Shown: positions 1 to 5,365, counted from the stretch's first letter. The stretch is DNA of 7,164 bases from an uncultured Clostridia bacterium (GCA_947567585.1 CANONE010000113.1:1-7164), one strand, 5' to 3'. The notes: generated from the letters alone by a model not told the origin. Program-made: numbers and translations.

Positions 1-2
1 AT

Positions 3-149
3 GGTGCGTTTACTATGCTTACAAAGGATATGCTTTTAAAGGCGATATATGATTATGATGGTACTCCAGAGGAATTTATGGCCAATATTGAAAAGCAATA
101 TCATTATATAGAAGTGCAGGTTTGGGATGACGAATGCATAAGAGCATGA
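3..149 (+). CDS. 3' end of an unrecognised plus-strand gene (partial)
   Basis: An open frame enters from the left edge and ends at TGA 147-149, giving 48 visible residues. An internal ATG at 15-17 would give a 44-residue product, but no Shine-Dalgarno sequence is visible ahead of it, so a gene truncated by the window edge is more likely. The peptide is mixed and acidic, with TPEEFMANIEKQYHYIEVQV near its middle and end. It looks like the end of a small soluble protein, and I do not recognise a family. The DNA is clearly AT-richer than the spoIIIA operon and the gene converges on it, which suggests separate ancestry, possibly an accessory gene. It could also be a chance open frame. Confidence 0.4.
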   Translation, partial: GAFTMLTKDMLLKAIYDYDGTPEEFMANIEKQYHYIEVQVWDDECIRA

Positions 150-257
150 ATCGCAAGTAATGGAATTCCGTGAAGAAATGCCGAAAAACGGCGAGGGTTT
201 TTATGGATGTTCTGGTTTAAATAGTGTGTCTAGCTATGATGACTTGACGAAGTCAAT

Positions 258-324
258 GTGCAGGGACCGTTCTGAGCCGGCCGGTCCGGCAGACGGGACG
301 TGAGGTTTGCAGAGACGTCCCTGC
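258..324. repeat. GC-rich block of overlapping direct and inverted repeats
   Basis: GCAGGGAC (260-267) is the reverse complement of GTCCCTGC (317-324), and GGGACGT (295-301) is the reverse complement of ACGTCCC (315-321), so the two pairings compete. TGCAGGGAC (259-267) and TGCAGAGAC (308-316) are also near-direct repeats. The block lies between the AT-rich left edge and the spoIIIAH terminator. No protein explains it and its function is unknown. Confidence 0.35.
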
Positions 325-333
325 GGCCCTGCC

Positions 334-378
334 CGCAAAAGCCCGCACTCCCGGGAAGAGGAAGTGCGGGCTTTTGCG
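334..378 (-). terminator. Intrinsic terminator of the spoIIIA operon
   Basis: The arms CGCAAAAGCCCGCACT (334-349) and 363-378 are perfect 16-bp reverse complements around a 13-nt loop. The hairpin begins at the first base after the spoIIIAH stop codon. Read on the minus strand, the GC-rich stem core is followed by TTTT, although this short T run lies inside the stem rather than after it. The symmetry would allow it to work on transcripts from the left as well. Confidence 0.8.
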
Positions 379-951
379 TCACGCTGTGCCGATGATGTTG
401 ATTTTTTCAGCCGAGAGGCTGGTCTGCTCCATAACTACTTCCTGGACGATGAGCGCGTCGCTGTCCTGGATCTCGCCGGACACCACCACCGTACACTGTC
501 CGTCGGCTATGTAGGCCACGCACTCCTCATATCCCTTCGCCTTCAGAAGCCCCTCCACATTGGTCTCCTTCAGGATGTTTTGGGCCATGGCGGACGCCTG
601 CTCCACGGCCACCTTTTTGGCCTCGCTGTCGGCGTTCACGTCTTCCAGTACGCCGTCCAGCAGCTCCAAAGCCTGGTCCCGAGAGGTCTGCCGGGTGAGG
701 CGGGCCTCGGCAAAGGCGTCGTCCATGGAGGCGTTCACCTGCTGGGAGCCCTGCAAATCATCGGAGACTGTTTCTACGTAGGCGTTGTTTACCAGCTGGG
801 CGGCCCCCAGCTGGCTGGAGGTCCCTTCCTGCCCGCCGCCTACAGGCAGCTTATTGGTCCCGGAGAATTGCCAGTTAAGATAAACCGCCGCCCCTAAGGC
901 CAAAACCAAAGAGGCCAATACCAATTGCTTTCTGCCGATCTTGCGCATCAT
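379..951 (-). CDS. spoIIIAH: Stage III sporulation protein AH (SpoIIIAH)
   Basis: A 190-residue membrane-anchored ring subunit of the mother cell-forespore channel. In Bacillus subtilis its extracellular domain binds SpoIIQ from the forespore across the intermembrane space. Here a basic start (MMRKIGRKQ) leads into one membrane segment (about 8-26), a Gly/Gln-rich linker (about 31-52), and the conserved C-terminal domain: a helix with ARLTRQTSRDQALELL (82-97), the LLKAKGYEECVAYI segment (135-148), then a strand VVVSGEI (155-161). It is slightly shorter than the 218-residue B. subtilis protein. The start at ATG 951 is chosen because AAAGGTGG lies 8 nt upstream; ATG 948 or an upstream GTG at 963 are less well spaced. 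It is the last gene of the operon, 25 bp after spoIIIAG, and is followed directly by a terminator. Confidence 0.95.
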   Translation of the reverse strand: MMRKIGRKQLVLASLVLALGAAVYLNWQFSGTNKLPVGGGQEGTSSQLGAAQLVNNAYVETVSDDLQGSQQVNASMDDAFAEARLTRQTSRDQALELLDGVLEDVNADSEAKKVAVEQASAMAQNILKETNVEGLLKAKGYEECVAYIADGQCTVVVSGEIQDSDALIVQEVVMEQTSLSAEKINIIGTA

Positions 952-980
952 ACATAAAACCACCTTTTTATTTTTTTCAT
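948..980 (-). CDS. Possible 10-codon coupling ORF between spoIIIAG and spoIIIAH
   Basis: ATG at 978-980 overlaps the spoIIIAG stop as ATGA. It reads MKKIKRWFYV and stops at TGA 948-950, which overlaps the spoIIIAH ATG (949-951), again as ATGA. GGAGGG (987-992), inside the spoIIIAG 3' end, sits 6 nt before this ATG, which is good spacing. The spoIIIAH Shine-Dalgarno lies within the mini-ORF. It could be a translational coupler or leader peptide, or chance in an A-rich spacer. Nothing shows that the peptide itself has a function. Confidence 0.3.
   Translation of the reverse strand: MKKIKRWFYV
960..967 (-). promoter_or_regulatory. Ribosome binding site of spoIIIAH
   Basis: The minus strand reads AAAGGTGG, ending 8 nt before ATG 951. 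This favours 951 over the GTG at 963, which the site itself overlaps, and over ATG 948. Confidence 0.7.
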
Positions 981-1510
981 GACTTGCCCTCCACCACGCA
1001 CACCCGGGAGGAGGGCACCCCCAAAGCGGTGCGGGCGGCGTTTATCAGCATTTCCCGCAGGGCCGGGTCCGCCGCGCCCCGGCTTACGATCACTACCCCC
1101 TTTACTTCCGGTTGGATCTCCGCTACCTCCAGACCTCTCTGGGCCCCTTTTTCATCTTCCAGAACCACATGGGTGCTTTCACTTTCCCGGCCGCCCTCCG
1201 CCTGGCTCTCCCGGGCGTCGGCCGCGTACACCCACCGTCCGGCATTTTCCAGAGTAACCATTACCTGGGGGGATTCTTCCCCGGTGACAGCCCGCACCAC
1301 CCGTGCCAGACTCTCTTCCAGGGCCCGCTGGCAGTCCTGGACCCCTAGGGCCGGCTGGAGCTCCGGTTGGTCCGGGGGCTCTCCGCCGGGCAGCAGGGAA
1401 GATAGGTAAATCAGCAAAATCCCCCCCAGGCCCAGCAGCAGTACCAGCTTTACCAGCTTCTGATTTTTCAGCGCCGCGTTGAACGCCTCCCTGGCTTTTT
1501 TAAGTTCCAT
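977..1510 (-). CDS. spoIIIAG: Stage III sporulation protein AG (SpoIIIAG)
   Basis: A 177-residue single-pass membrane protein with a ring-building motif domain related to EscJ/PrgK and FliF rings. In B. subtilis SpoIIIAG assembles into a large ring in the intermembrane space. A basic amphipathic start (MELKKAREAFNAALKNQK) precedes a membrane segment (about 19-40) and a Pro/Glu-rich linker (41-56). Residues 57-93 form a first conserved part with VMVTLENAGRWVYA (83-96), then an acidic, variable stretch (97-128), then the diagnostic EVKGVVIVSRGAADPALREM (135-154) and a last strand RVCVVEG (169-175). It is shorter than the 229-residue B. subtilis protein, as is common in clostridia. Its start overlaps the spoIIIAF stop by 11 bp, with GAGGT (1519-1523) 8 nt upstream. 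Confidence 0.95.
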   Translation of the reverse strand: MELKKAREAFNAALKNQKLVKLVLLLGLGGILLIYLSSLLPGGEPPDQPELQPALGVQDCQRALEESLARVVRAVTGEESPQVMVTLENAGRWVYAADARESQAEGGRESESTHVVLEDEKGAQRGLEVAEIQPEVKGVVIVSRGAADPALREMLINAARTALGVPSSRVCVVEGKS

Positions 1511-1970
1511 CCGCCGTTACCTCGATTTTCATTTCCTCCCCCAGCGCCCCCCGCAGCAGAGCCCGGGCCCGCTGGGCTTCACTTTCAAACCGGAAGCTAG
1601 CCCCGGCCTTTGTTAATACTATGCCGGACTGGTCCGCGATATCTGTCTCCACCCAAATTTTTTCCGCTTCCAGCCCAGCCGCCCCCAAAAGCCCCGCAAT
1701 ATACCGGGCAGCTTGTTCCTGGGCTGCCGTATCGTATTGGCCGCCCAGATAATCCTCCAGCTCCCGGTTTTGGGCGGCCCCCTCATTCAAAAGCTCCGGC
1801 CATTCCCACCTGGCTCCCAACGCCGCCAGAAAGACAGAAACCAGCAGCGTCAGCCCCACCAGGGCTTTGGCGAATCCCAGCGCCTTGTTTTGAGGGCAGA
1901 GCTTCGCTATTAATTCTGAAACCACCAGAACGCCGCACACCGTTGCCGCGCTTTCCGCCAAACCTTCCAC
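1500..1970 (-). CDS. spoIIIAF: Stage III sporulation protein AF (SpoIIIAF)
   Basis: A 156-residue membrane protein of the channel. Two membrane segments (about 8-24 and 32-52) are followed by a charged linker and a C-terminal domain (about 81-154) in the position of the family's ring-building motif: AARYIAGLLGAAGLEAEKIW (87-106), then alternating strands ending MKIEVTADG. The start is GTG at 1968-1970, set by a perfect AAGGAGG (1977-1983) 6 nt upstream. With it the protein begins just before the first membrane helix, as in the family (B. subtilis protein 206 residues). The frame stays open upstream to a TTG at 2144 for 58 more codons, but that extension is basic, unlike family N-termini, and lies over a hairpin-rich spacer, so I reject it. 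It overlaps spoIIIAG by 11 bp and is separated from spoIIIAE by an unusual 180-bp gap. Confidence 0.92.
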   Translation of the reverse strand: MEGLAESAATVCGVLVVSELIAKLCPQNKALGFAKALVGLTLLVSVFLAALGARWEWPELLNEGAAQNRELEDYLGGQYDTAAQEQAARYIAGLLGAAGLEAEKIWVETDIADQSGIVLTKAGASFRFESEAQRARALLRGALGEEMKIEVTADGT

Positions 1971-1976
1971 CGCACG

Positions 1977-1983
1977 CCTCCTT
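1977..1983 (-). promoter_or_regulatory. Strong ribosome binding site of spoIIIAF
   Basis: The minus strand reads AAGGAGG, 6 nt before the GTG start at 1970. It decides the start codon against the longer open frame and suits a gene that follows a 180-bp untranslated spacer. Confidence 0.85.
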
Positions 1984-1985
1984 TT

Positions 1986-2005
1986 TAAAGCCCTTCTGGG
2001 CTTTA
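1986..2005. repeat. 8-bp hairpin directly upstream of the spoIIIAF Shine-Dalgarno
   Basis: TAAAGCCC (1986-1993) and GGGCTTTA (1998-2005) are perfect inverted repeats around a 4-nt loop. In the transcript the stem ends two bases before the AAGGAGG site. There is no T-tract after it in either direction, so it is a poor terminator. It could affect ribosome access or act as an RNA processing or stability element. Confidence 0.6.
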
Positions 2006-2034
2006 TCCCTGCATTCCAAACTTTATAGTTAACA

Positions 2035-2114
2035 CGGTTCAAAAGAGGTATCCTGTTTTTGAACCGGGCGGCTCTGCCGTCCAGCTTGAAAATCGGTATC
2101 TGTCGGTTTTCAAG
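2035..2114. repeat. Twin hairpins with a shared loop motif in the spoIIIAE-spoIIIAF gap
   Basis: Hairpin 1 pairs CGGTTCAAAA (2035-2044) with TTTTGAACCG (2057-2066). Hairpin 2 pairs CTTGAAAA (2085-2092) with TTTTCAAG (2107-2114), and a few further inner pairs are possible. Both loops carry GGTATC followed by TG on the plus strand (CAGGATACC and CAGATACC on the minus strand). A small GC hairpin (CGGC/GCCG, 2069-2079) lies between them. The regularity suggests a structured RNA element or a short palindromic insertion. The identity is unknown. Confidence 0.6.
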
Positions 2115-2150
2115 TACGTTTACTATATTCCATAAAGCTGCCAAACCCTT

Positions 2151-3260
2151 TTACGCTCCCCGGGCAAAGACCACCGCCGCCGACGTCGCCACGCACACCG
2201 CGCAGACGCTGGCTAATACCGCCAGTATCATCTTGGCTACCCCGGCGCAGGCCGCCATCAATCCGCTGACCTCCGGGGCGTCAAAAAGGTCTCCCAGGGT
2301 TTGGCCCGCCAGACATACCAGAGACCAGACTAGGCATTCCCCCATAGCGGGCAAAAAAATGCACAGCCCCGCTAAAATTCCAAAGGCGCCTACGCCGGAC
2401 TTTACCATATGCACGCTATTCTGGATGGCGGCTACCGCGTCCCCCAAAACCCCGCCCACAATGGGCACCCCGGAGGAAAGAGCCAGCTTAGCGGCCTTTC
2501 CGGCGGCGGCGTCAATCTGCGCGTTTAGAGCCGTCTGCACCGACAACAGGCCGGTATAGCCCGTTACAGCTACCACTAGGACCCACTTGCCAAAGCTATA
2601 TAGAGACCCCGCCAGCTTGTCAAGCCGTCCTCCCGTAGCGGCGGCGCTCAGGGAAACAGCCATATACATTCGCAGAAGGGGCAGCAGAAAGCCGGATGCA
2701 AGCCAGGGAAGCGCGGCGCCCGCCGCCATTGCCAGCACGCTGTAGCCGCTCCCGGCCGCCGGGTTTCCCGACGCGGTGATAAGCCCCGCAAACACAGGAA
2801 CCGCGGCGGTGATAAAGGCCCCTGCGGTCCGGGCAGTGGTCTGGCACAGGGAGAGCAGGCCCAAAAGCGGTCCGGCCATGACTACCCCACAGGCTACCGC
2901 CCCCATCTGCCGGCCGGAGCTTCCTTCCGCAAAGCAGCCGCAAACCCGGCATAAAACGACAATCCCTATAAGAGCGGCCGCCGCTTTTAGAGGGGCCGCC
3001 AGCTTTTGCCGCAGGGAACGGGCTACCCCTTCCAACAGCCCCGCACCGTCCAGCTCCCCGGTTATCCTCCCATCCTTGGCCCCGGCCTGTCCCAGAAGCG
3101 TCTGGGTTTCCTGGTCCAAGCCGTCATAAAGGCGGCCGGCCCCGCTCTTTTCAAAGATCTCGCCCTCCTGGGCTTGGGCGCTGGGGGAAGACAGAGCTAC
3201 AAGAAGAAAAAGCAGGGGCAATACCGCCGCCATTCTCCAGCAAAATGTTTTCCACATCAT
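2151..3260 (-). CDS. spoIIIAE: Stage III sporulation protein AE (SpoIIIAE)
   Basis: A 369-residue polytopic membrane protein, the largest membrane subunit of the SpoIIIA channel (B. subtilis protein 399 residues). It has a clear signal peptide with probable cleavage after SAQA (residue 30), a soluble stretch (31-85), and then a series of hydrophobic segments from about 90 to 365. Family hallmarks include FLLPLLRMYMAVSLSAAATG (191-210), GRLDKLAGSLYSFGKW (211-226), GLLSVQTALNAQIDAAAGKA (237-256), SSGVPIVGGVLGDA (262-275) and SVHMVKSGVGAFGI (282-295). The start ATG 3260 overlaps the spoIIIAD stop as ATGA. The frame runs on upstream through spoIIIAD, but that part is shadow coding. No good Shine-Dalgarno precedes it, so translation is probably coupled to spoIIIAD. 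ATG 3257 is a second in-frame option. Confidence 0.95.
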   Translation of the reverse strand: MMWKTFCWRMAAVLPLLFLLVALSSPSAQAQEGEIFEKSGAGRLYDGLDQETQTLLGQAGAKDGRITGELDGAGLLEGVARSLRQKLAAPLKAAAALIGIVVLCRVCGCFAEGSSGRQMGAVACGVVMAGPLLGLLSLCQTTARTAGAFITAAVPVFAGLITASGNPAAGSGYSVLAMAAGAALPWLASGFLLPLLRMYMAVSLSAAATGGRLDKLAGSLYSFGKWVLVVAVTGYTGLLSVQTALNAQIDAAAGKAAKLALSSGVPIVGGVLGDAVAAIQNSVHMVKSGVGAFGILAGLCIFLPAMGECLVWSLVCLAGQTLGDLFDAPEVSGLMAACAGVAKMILAVLASVCAVCVATSAAVVFARGA

Positions 3261-3655
3261 AGGCTTAAAATTTCCCCCACATATTCCAGCAGCCGTTCCA
3301 CCAGAGGCAGGGACACAGTGAGAATAGCGATTTTCACTGCCAGCTCTACCCCATAGGCCAAGGCGGATTCCCCGGCGTCCTTGCATAACTGCCCTGCCAG
3401 CTGTCCCATAACCGCCAGTCCCGCCGCCTTGAGCATAACCTCTATACATTGTCCCGGCAGCTCCCCGTCCATAGTCAGCCGCCGCGCCTGCTCCATCAGC
3501 GGCCCGGCATATTCTAAGGCTTTGAGGGCGATCAGCACCGCGGCCCCGGCGCTGAGCAGCAGCGCGTATTCTTTGTTTCCACGCTTGACCAGCGCCCCCA
3601 GCACCGCTGCGGCAAAAGCCAGCACCGCGATCCCCAGCACTCCCCCGGCGCTCAT
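3257..3655 (-). CDS. spoIIIAD: Stage III sporulation protein AD (SpoIIIAD)
   Basis: A 132-residue integral membrane protein, almost the same length as the 133-residue B. subtilis subunit. Hydrophobic segments lie at about 4-23, 30-49, 72-91 and 102-125. The family signature CKDAGESALAYGVELAVKIA (91-110) is present, followed by ILTVSLPLVERLLEYV. The start ATG at 3653-3655 overlaps the spoIIIAC stop as ATGA, and no Shine-Dalgarno is visible in the preceding 20 nt, so re-initiation after spoIIIAC is likely. It ends in a further 4-bp overlap with spoIIIAE. The protein probably forms part of the membrane base of the channel with AC and AE; its precise role is not settled. Confidence 0.95.
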   Translation of the reverse strand: MSAGGVLGIAVLAFAAAVLGALVKRGNKEYALLLSAGAAVLIALKALEYAGPLMEQARRLTMDGELPGQCIEVMLKAAGLAVMGQLAGQLCKDAGESALAYGVELAVKIAILTVSLPLVERLLEYVGEILSL

Positions 3656-3858
3656 AACTGGAACACATTTTTGATGGCCTCAAACAGAGCGTTTATTTCG
3701 TTGATGATCATCATCAACACGACGATCAGCCCTGCTAAGGTGGTCATCATGGCCTGTTCTTCCCGGCCAGAGCGAATCAGCAGCTGGTTGAGCACCGCCA
3801 CAATGATTCCAATGGCCGCTATCCTGAATATGAGGTCCACTTCCACCGCTGTGACCAT
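3652..3858 (-). CDS. spoIIIAC: Stage III sporulation protein AC (SpoIIIAC)
   Basis: A 68-residue small membrane protein with two membrane helices (about 9-28 and 37-57) joined by a short polar loop holding the conserved GREE (31-34). The second helix runs into an amphipathic tail, NALFEAIKNVF. Length and motifs match the family closely. The start ATG 3858 has AGAGG (3865-3869) 6 nt upstream. It follows spoIIIAB after an 80-bp gap in which I see no gene and no strong hairpin, and it overlaps spoIIIAD by 4 bp. It is thought to sit in the mother-cell membrane part of the channel. Confidence 0.95.
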   Translation of the reverse strand: MVTAVEVDLIFRIAAIGIIVAVLNQLLIRSGREEQAMMTTLAGLIVVLMMIINEINALFEAIKNVFQL

Positions 3859-3938
3859 TCCTTTCCTCTGTTTTCGCTTCCTTCTGGAAAATCCGACTGT
3901 TCCGGCTCCGGCTTCTTACGCTGTTTTGGCGAGCCCTG

Positions 3939-4415
3939 TCATATAATCACCAAGCATAAGGTTAAGCCGCCGAACAGGCCCATGGCAATGTAGAGCCGGC
4001 GCTTTTCCTGCCAATCGGTCCGGGCCTCCCGCAAGTGGTCCTCCAAAAGCGCCCCGCACAGCTTTAGGTGTTCCTCTTGGCCCTGAATATCCGTAGTGCC
4101 CAGCCCCTGGGCGAAGTCTCGAAACAGGGACCGGTCCCTCTGGTTTTTCAGCAGAGTTTCCCCCGCCCGGGACAAAGCCCCCCGGGGGTCCTGCGGGAAG
4201 GCGCCGTCTTTGACAGCCTGTTGGCAAAAGCGGCTCTCGCTGCGCCTCAGCATTTCCGGCAAAGGCCGGGCGGCGAAACTGATCTCCGTGGCCAGCAGGT
4301 TCATCAGCTGCCGCAGGTCCATGAGCATGGCCACCCGCTCTCCCAGCTCTTTGGAACGTCCCCATCCCAAAAGCAACCCGCTGGCCACCAGCAGCACCGC
4401 CCCCAAAAGCTTCAT
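3939..4415 (-). CDS. spoIIIAB: Stage III sporulation protein AB (SpoIIIAB)
   Basis: A 158-residue membrane protein related to the GspF/PilC platform proteins of type II secretion and type IV pili, the expected partner of the SpoIIIAA ATPase. An N-terminal membrane helix (about 1-18) leads to a cytoplasmic helical domain with LMDLRQLMNLLATEISFAAR (31-50) followed by PLPEML (51-56), and FAQGLGTTDIQGQEEHL (101-117), both family landmarks. A C-terminal membrane helix ends the protein (about 141-158). B. subtilis SpoIIIAB has 171 residues. ATG 4415 overlaps the spoIIIAA stop as ATGA. The open frame continues upstream inside spoIIIAA, but that part lacks family character. The GGAG upstream is poorly spaced, so coupling to spoIIIAA is likely. 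Confidence 0.94.
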   Translation of the reverse strand: MKLLGAVLLVASGLLLGWGRSKELGERVAMLMDLRQLMNLLATEISFAARPLPEMLRRSESRFCQQAVKDGAFPQDPRGALSRAGETLLKNQRDRSLFRDFAQGLGTTDIQGQEEHLKLCGALLEDHLREARTDWQEKRRLYIAMGLFGGLTLCLVII

Positions 4416-5299
4416 GGCTCCGCCCCGGCGATGCGTTCTATGGTCCCAATTTGGCAGGGGCATTCCCGGCCTCGAAGCGCCGCCAAAACCGGAAAGGCTC
4501 CTGTGGCCAACAGCTCCCGGCACAGAGGCCGTTCTCTGGCCCGGCCGGCCCCATGGATGGTCGCGATCATTCCCACCCCGGCGAACAGCGCGGAACACAC
4601 AGCCTCCAGATCCTCCGGGGCCAGCTCGTCGCAGACAATTACCTCCGGCGAAAGGGTGCGTAAGGCCATGTGAAAGGCCCGGGACTTGGGAAAGCCTGCC
4701 AAAAGATCCGCGCAGGGGCCCAGGTCGAACCCGCCCAGCTCTCCCCGTTCATCCAGCACCGCCACCCGGCGGCAGGGGCCGAAGCGTCCCATGGACAGCG
4801 AACGGGCTATGTCCCGCAGCAGCGTTGTCTTTCCGCTGGAAGGCTCTCCCGCAATCAGCAGGCCCTCCTCCGGACAGACCCCCGCTTGAAAGAGCCTGTC
4901 CCCGCAACCTGGGGCGTCTCGAGGGATCCGAAACACCAGCGAGCTGATATCCCGCATCCCTTTTACTTTTCCCTCTTCTATTACCGCCGTGCCGCATACT
5001 CCCGCCCGGCACGCTCCGCCAACAGACACAAAGCCCTGCCGCAGTTCCTCCTGATGGCTGAAAACAGAATAGCCGCAGATATGATAAAACAGCTCTTCCA
5101 AATCTCCCGCCGAAAGCCTGCCCGGGCCGCTGGGCGGGCTGAGAAAACACGCTCCCTCCCGTCCCCATATGGACACGGGCTGGTCTCTCTTAAAGCGAAT
5201 ATCATATGCCTGGCTCCGAATCCGCTCCGGCAAGGACAGCAGCGGCTCCCGGTAACCGGCCAACCGCGCCGCCACTTGGTCAAACGCCCAGGTGTTCAT
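4412..5299 (-). CDS. spoIIIAA: Stage III sporulation protein AA (SpoIIIAA), secretion-type ATPase
   Basis: A 295-residue AAA-like ATPase related to the traffic ATPases of type II/IV secretion, thought to energise the SpoIIIA channel from the mother-cell cytoplasm (B. subtilis protein 307 residues). The N-terminal domain (about 1-130) includes ICGYSVFSHQEELRQGFVSV (74-93) and a conserved GMRDISSLVFRIPRDAPG (114-131). The ATPase core has Walker A GEPSSGKTT (151-159), followed by LLRDIAR, VLDERGELGG (181-190) with its acidic pair, Walker B IVCDEL (221-226) and ATIHG (246-250), where a sensor-type residue sits in this superfamily. All catalytic positions look intact. Walker A has Glu where many SpoIIIAA proteins have Pro. 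The start ATG 5299 has AAGGAGGA 6 nt upstream. First gene of the operon, overlapping spoIIIAB by 4 bp. Confidence 0.97.
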   Translation of the reverse strand: MNTWAFDQVAARLAGYREPLLSLPERIRSQAYDIRFKRDQPVSIWGREGACFLSPPSGPGRLSAGDLEELFYHICGYSVFSHQEELRQGFVSVGGACRAGVCGTAVIEEGKVKGMRDISSLVFRIPRDAPGCGDRLFQAGVCPEEGLLIAGEPSSGKTTLLRDIARSLSMGRFGPCRRVAVLDERGELGGFDLGPCADLLAGFPKSRAFHMALRTLSPEVIVCDELAPEDLEAVCSALFAGVGMIATIHGAGRARERPLCRELLATGAFPVLAALRGRECPCQIGTIERIAGAEP

Positions 5300-5305
5300 A
5301 GCACG

Positions 5306-5313
5306 TCCTCCTT
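5306..5313 (-). promoter_or_regulatory. Ribosome binding site of spoIIIAA
   Basis: The minus strand reads AAGGAGGA, 6 nt before ATG 5299. It fixes the start of the first gene of the operon. Confidence 0.85.
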
Positions 5314-5326
5314 TCCTGACTGCTTC

Positions 5327-5356
5327 ATATCTATGGCCGGGCCCTGGGAAATAGAA
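5327..5356 (-). promoter_or_regulatory. Candidate sigma-E-type promoter of the spoIIIA operon
   Basis: On the minus strand TTCTATTT (5349-5356) is followed after 13 nt by CATAGATAT (5327-5335). The second box resembles the sigma-E -10 consensus (CATACA-T) and the first resembles its AT-rich -35 region. The implied start of transcription, near 5320, would give a leader of about 20 nt that includes the Shine-Dalgarno site. In B. subtilis the spoIIIA operon is transcribed by sigma-E, which supports the call, but the -10 has mismatches. Confidence 0.4.
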
Positions 5357-5365
5357 CCGGAAGGC

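Noticed and set aside
180..202. Small hairpin GCCG-AAAAA-CGGC with a T run at 198-202 as terminator of the left-edge gene
   Set aside because: The stem is only 4 bp and the T run is 5 nt away, too weak to call.
160..303. A 47-codon plus-strand ORF after the left-edge gene
   Set aside because: It has no convincing Shine-Dalgarno, its translation is low in complexity towards the end (EPAGPADGT), and it runs through the repeat block. It may be a frameshifted tail of the left-edge gene but cannot be supported as a gene.
307..897. A 196-codon plus-strand open frame antisense to spoIIIAH
   Set aside because: It is a by-product of high GC on the opposite strand of a clearly conserved gene, starts inside the terminator region, and has no Shine-Dalgarno or recognisable domain. 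The other long plus-strand frames (for example 1610-2032, 2059-2559, 4096-4947, 4670-5410) are dismissed for the same reason.
2005..2030. Internal promoter for spoIIIAF-AH (minus-strand TTGAAC and TATAAA)
   Set aside because: The two boxes are only about 9 nt apart, too close for any sigma-factor spacing, and no better pair was seen.
2035..2114. CRISPR array or riboswitch from the repeated hairpins
   Set aside because: There are only two hairpins with different stems and no spacer-repeat regularity, and no known riboswitch core could be recognised.
3916..4365. A 149-codon minus-strand frame overlapping spoIIIAB
   Set aside because: It is out of frame with the conserved SpoIIIAB protein and has a Gly/Pro/Arg/Ala-rich shadow composition.
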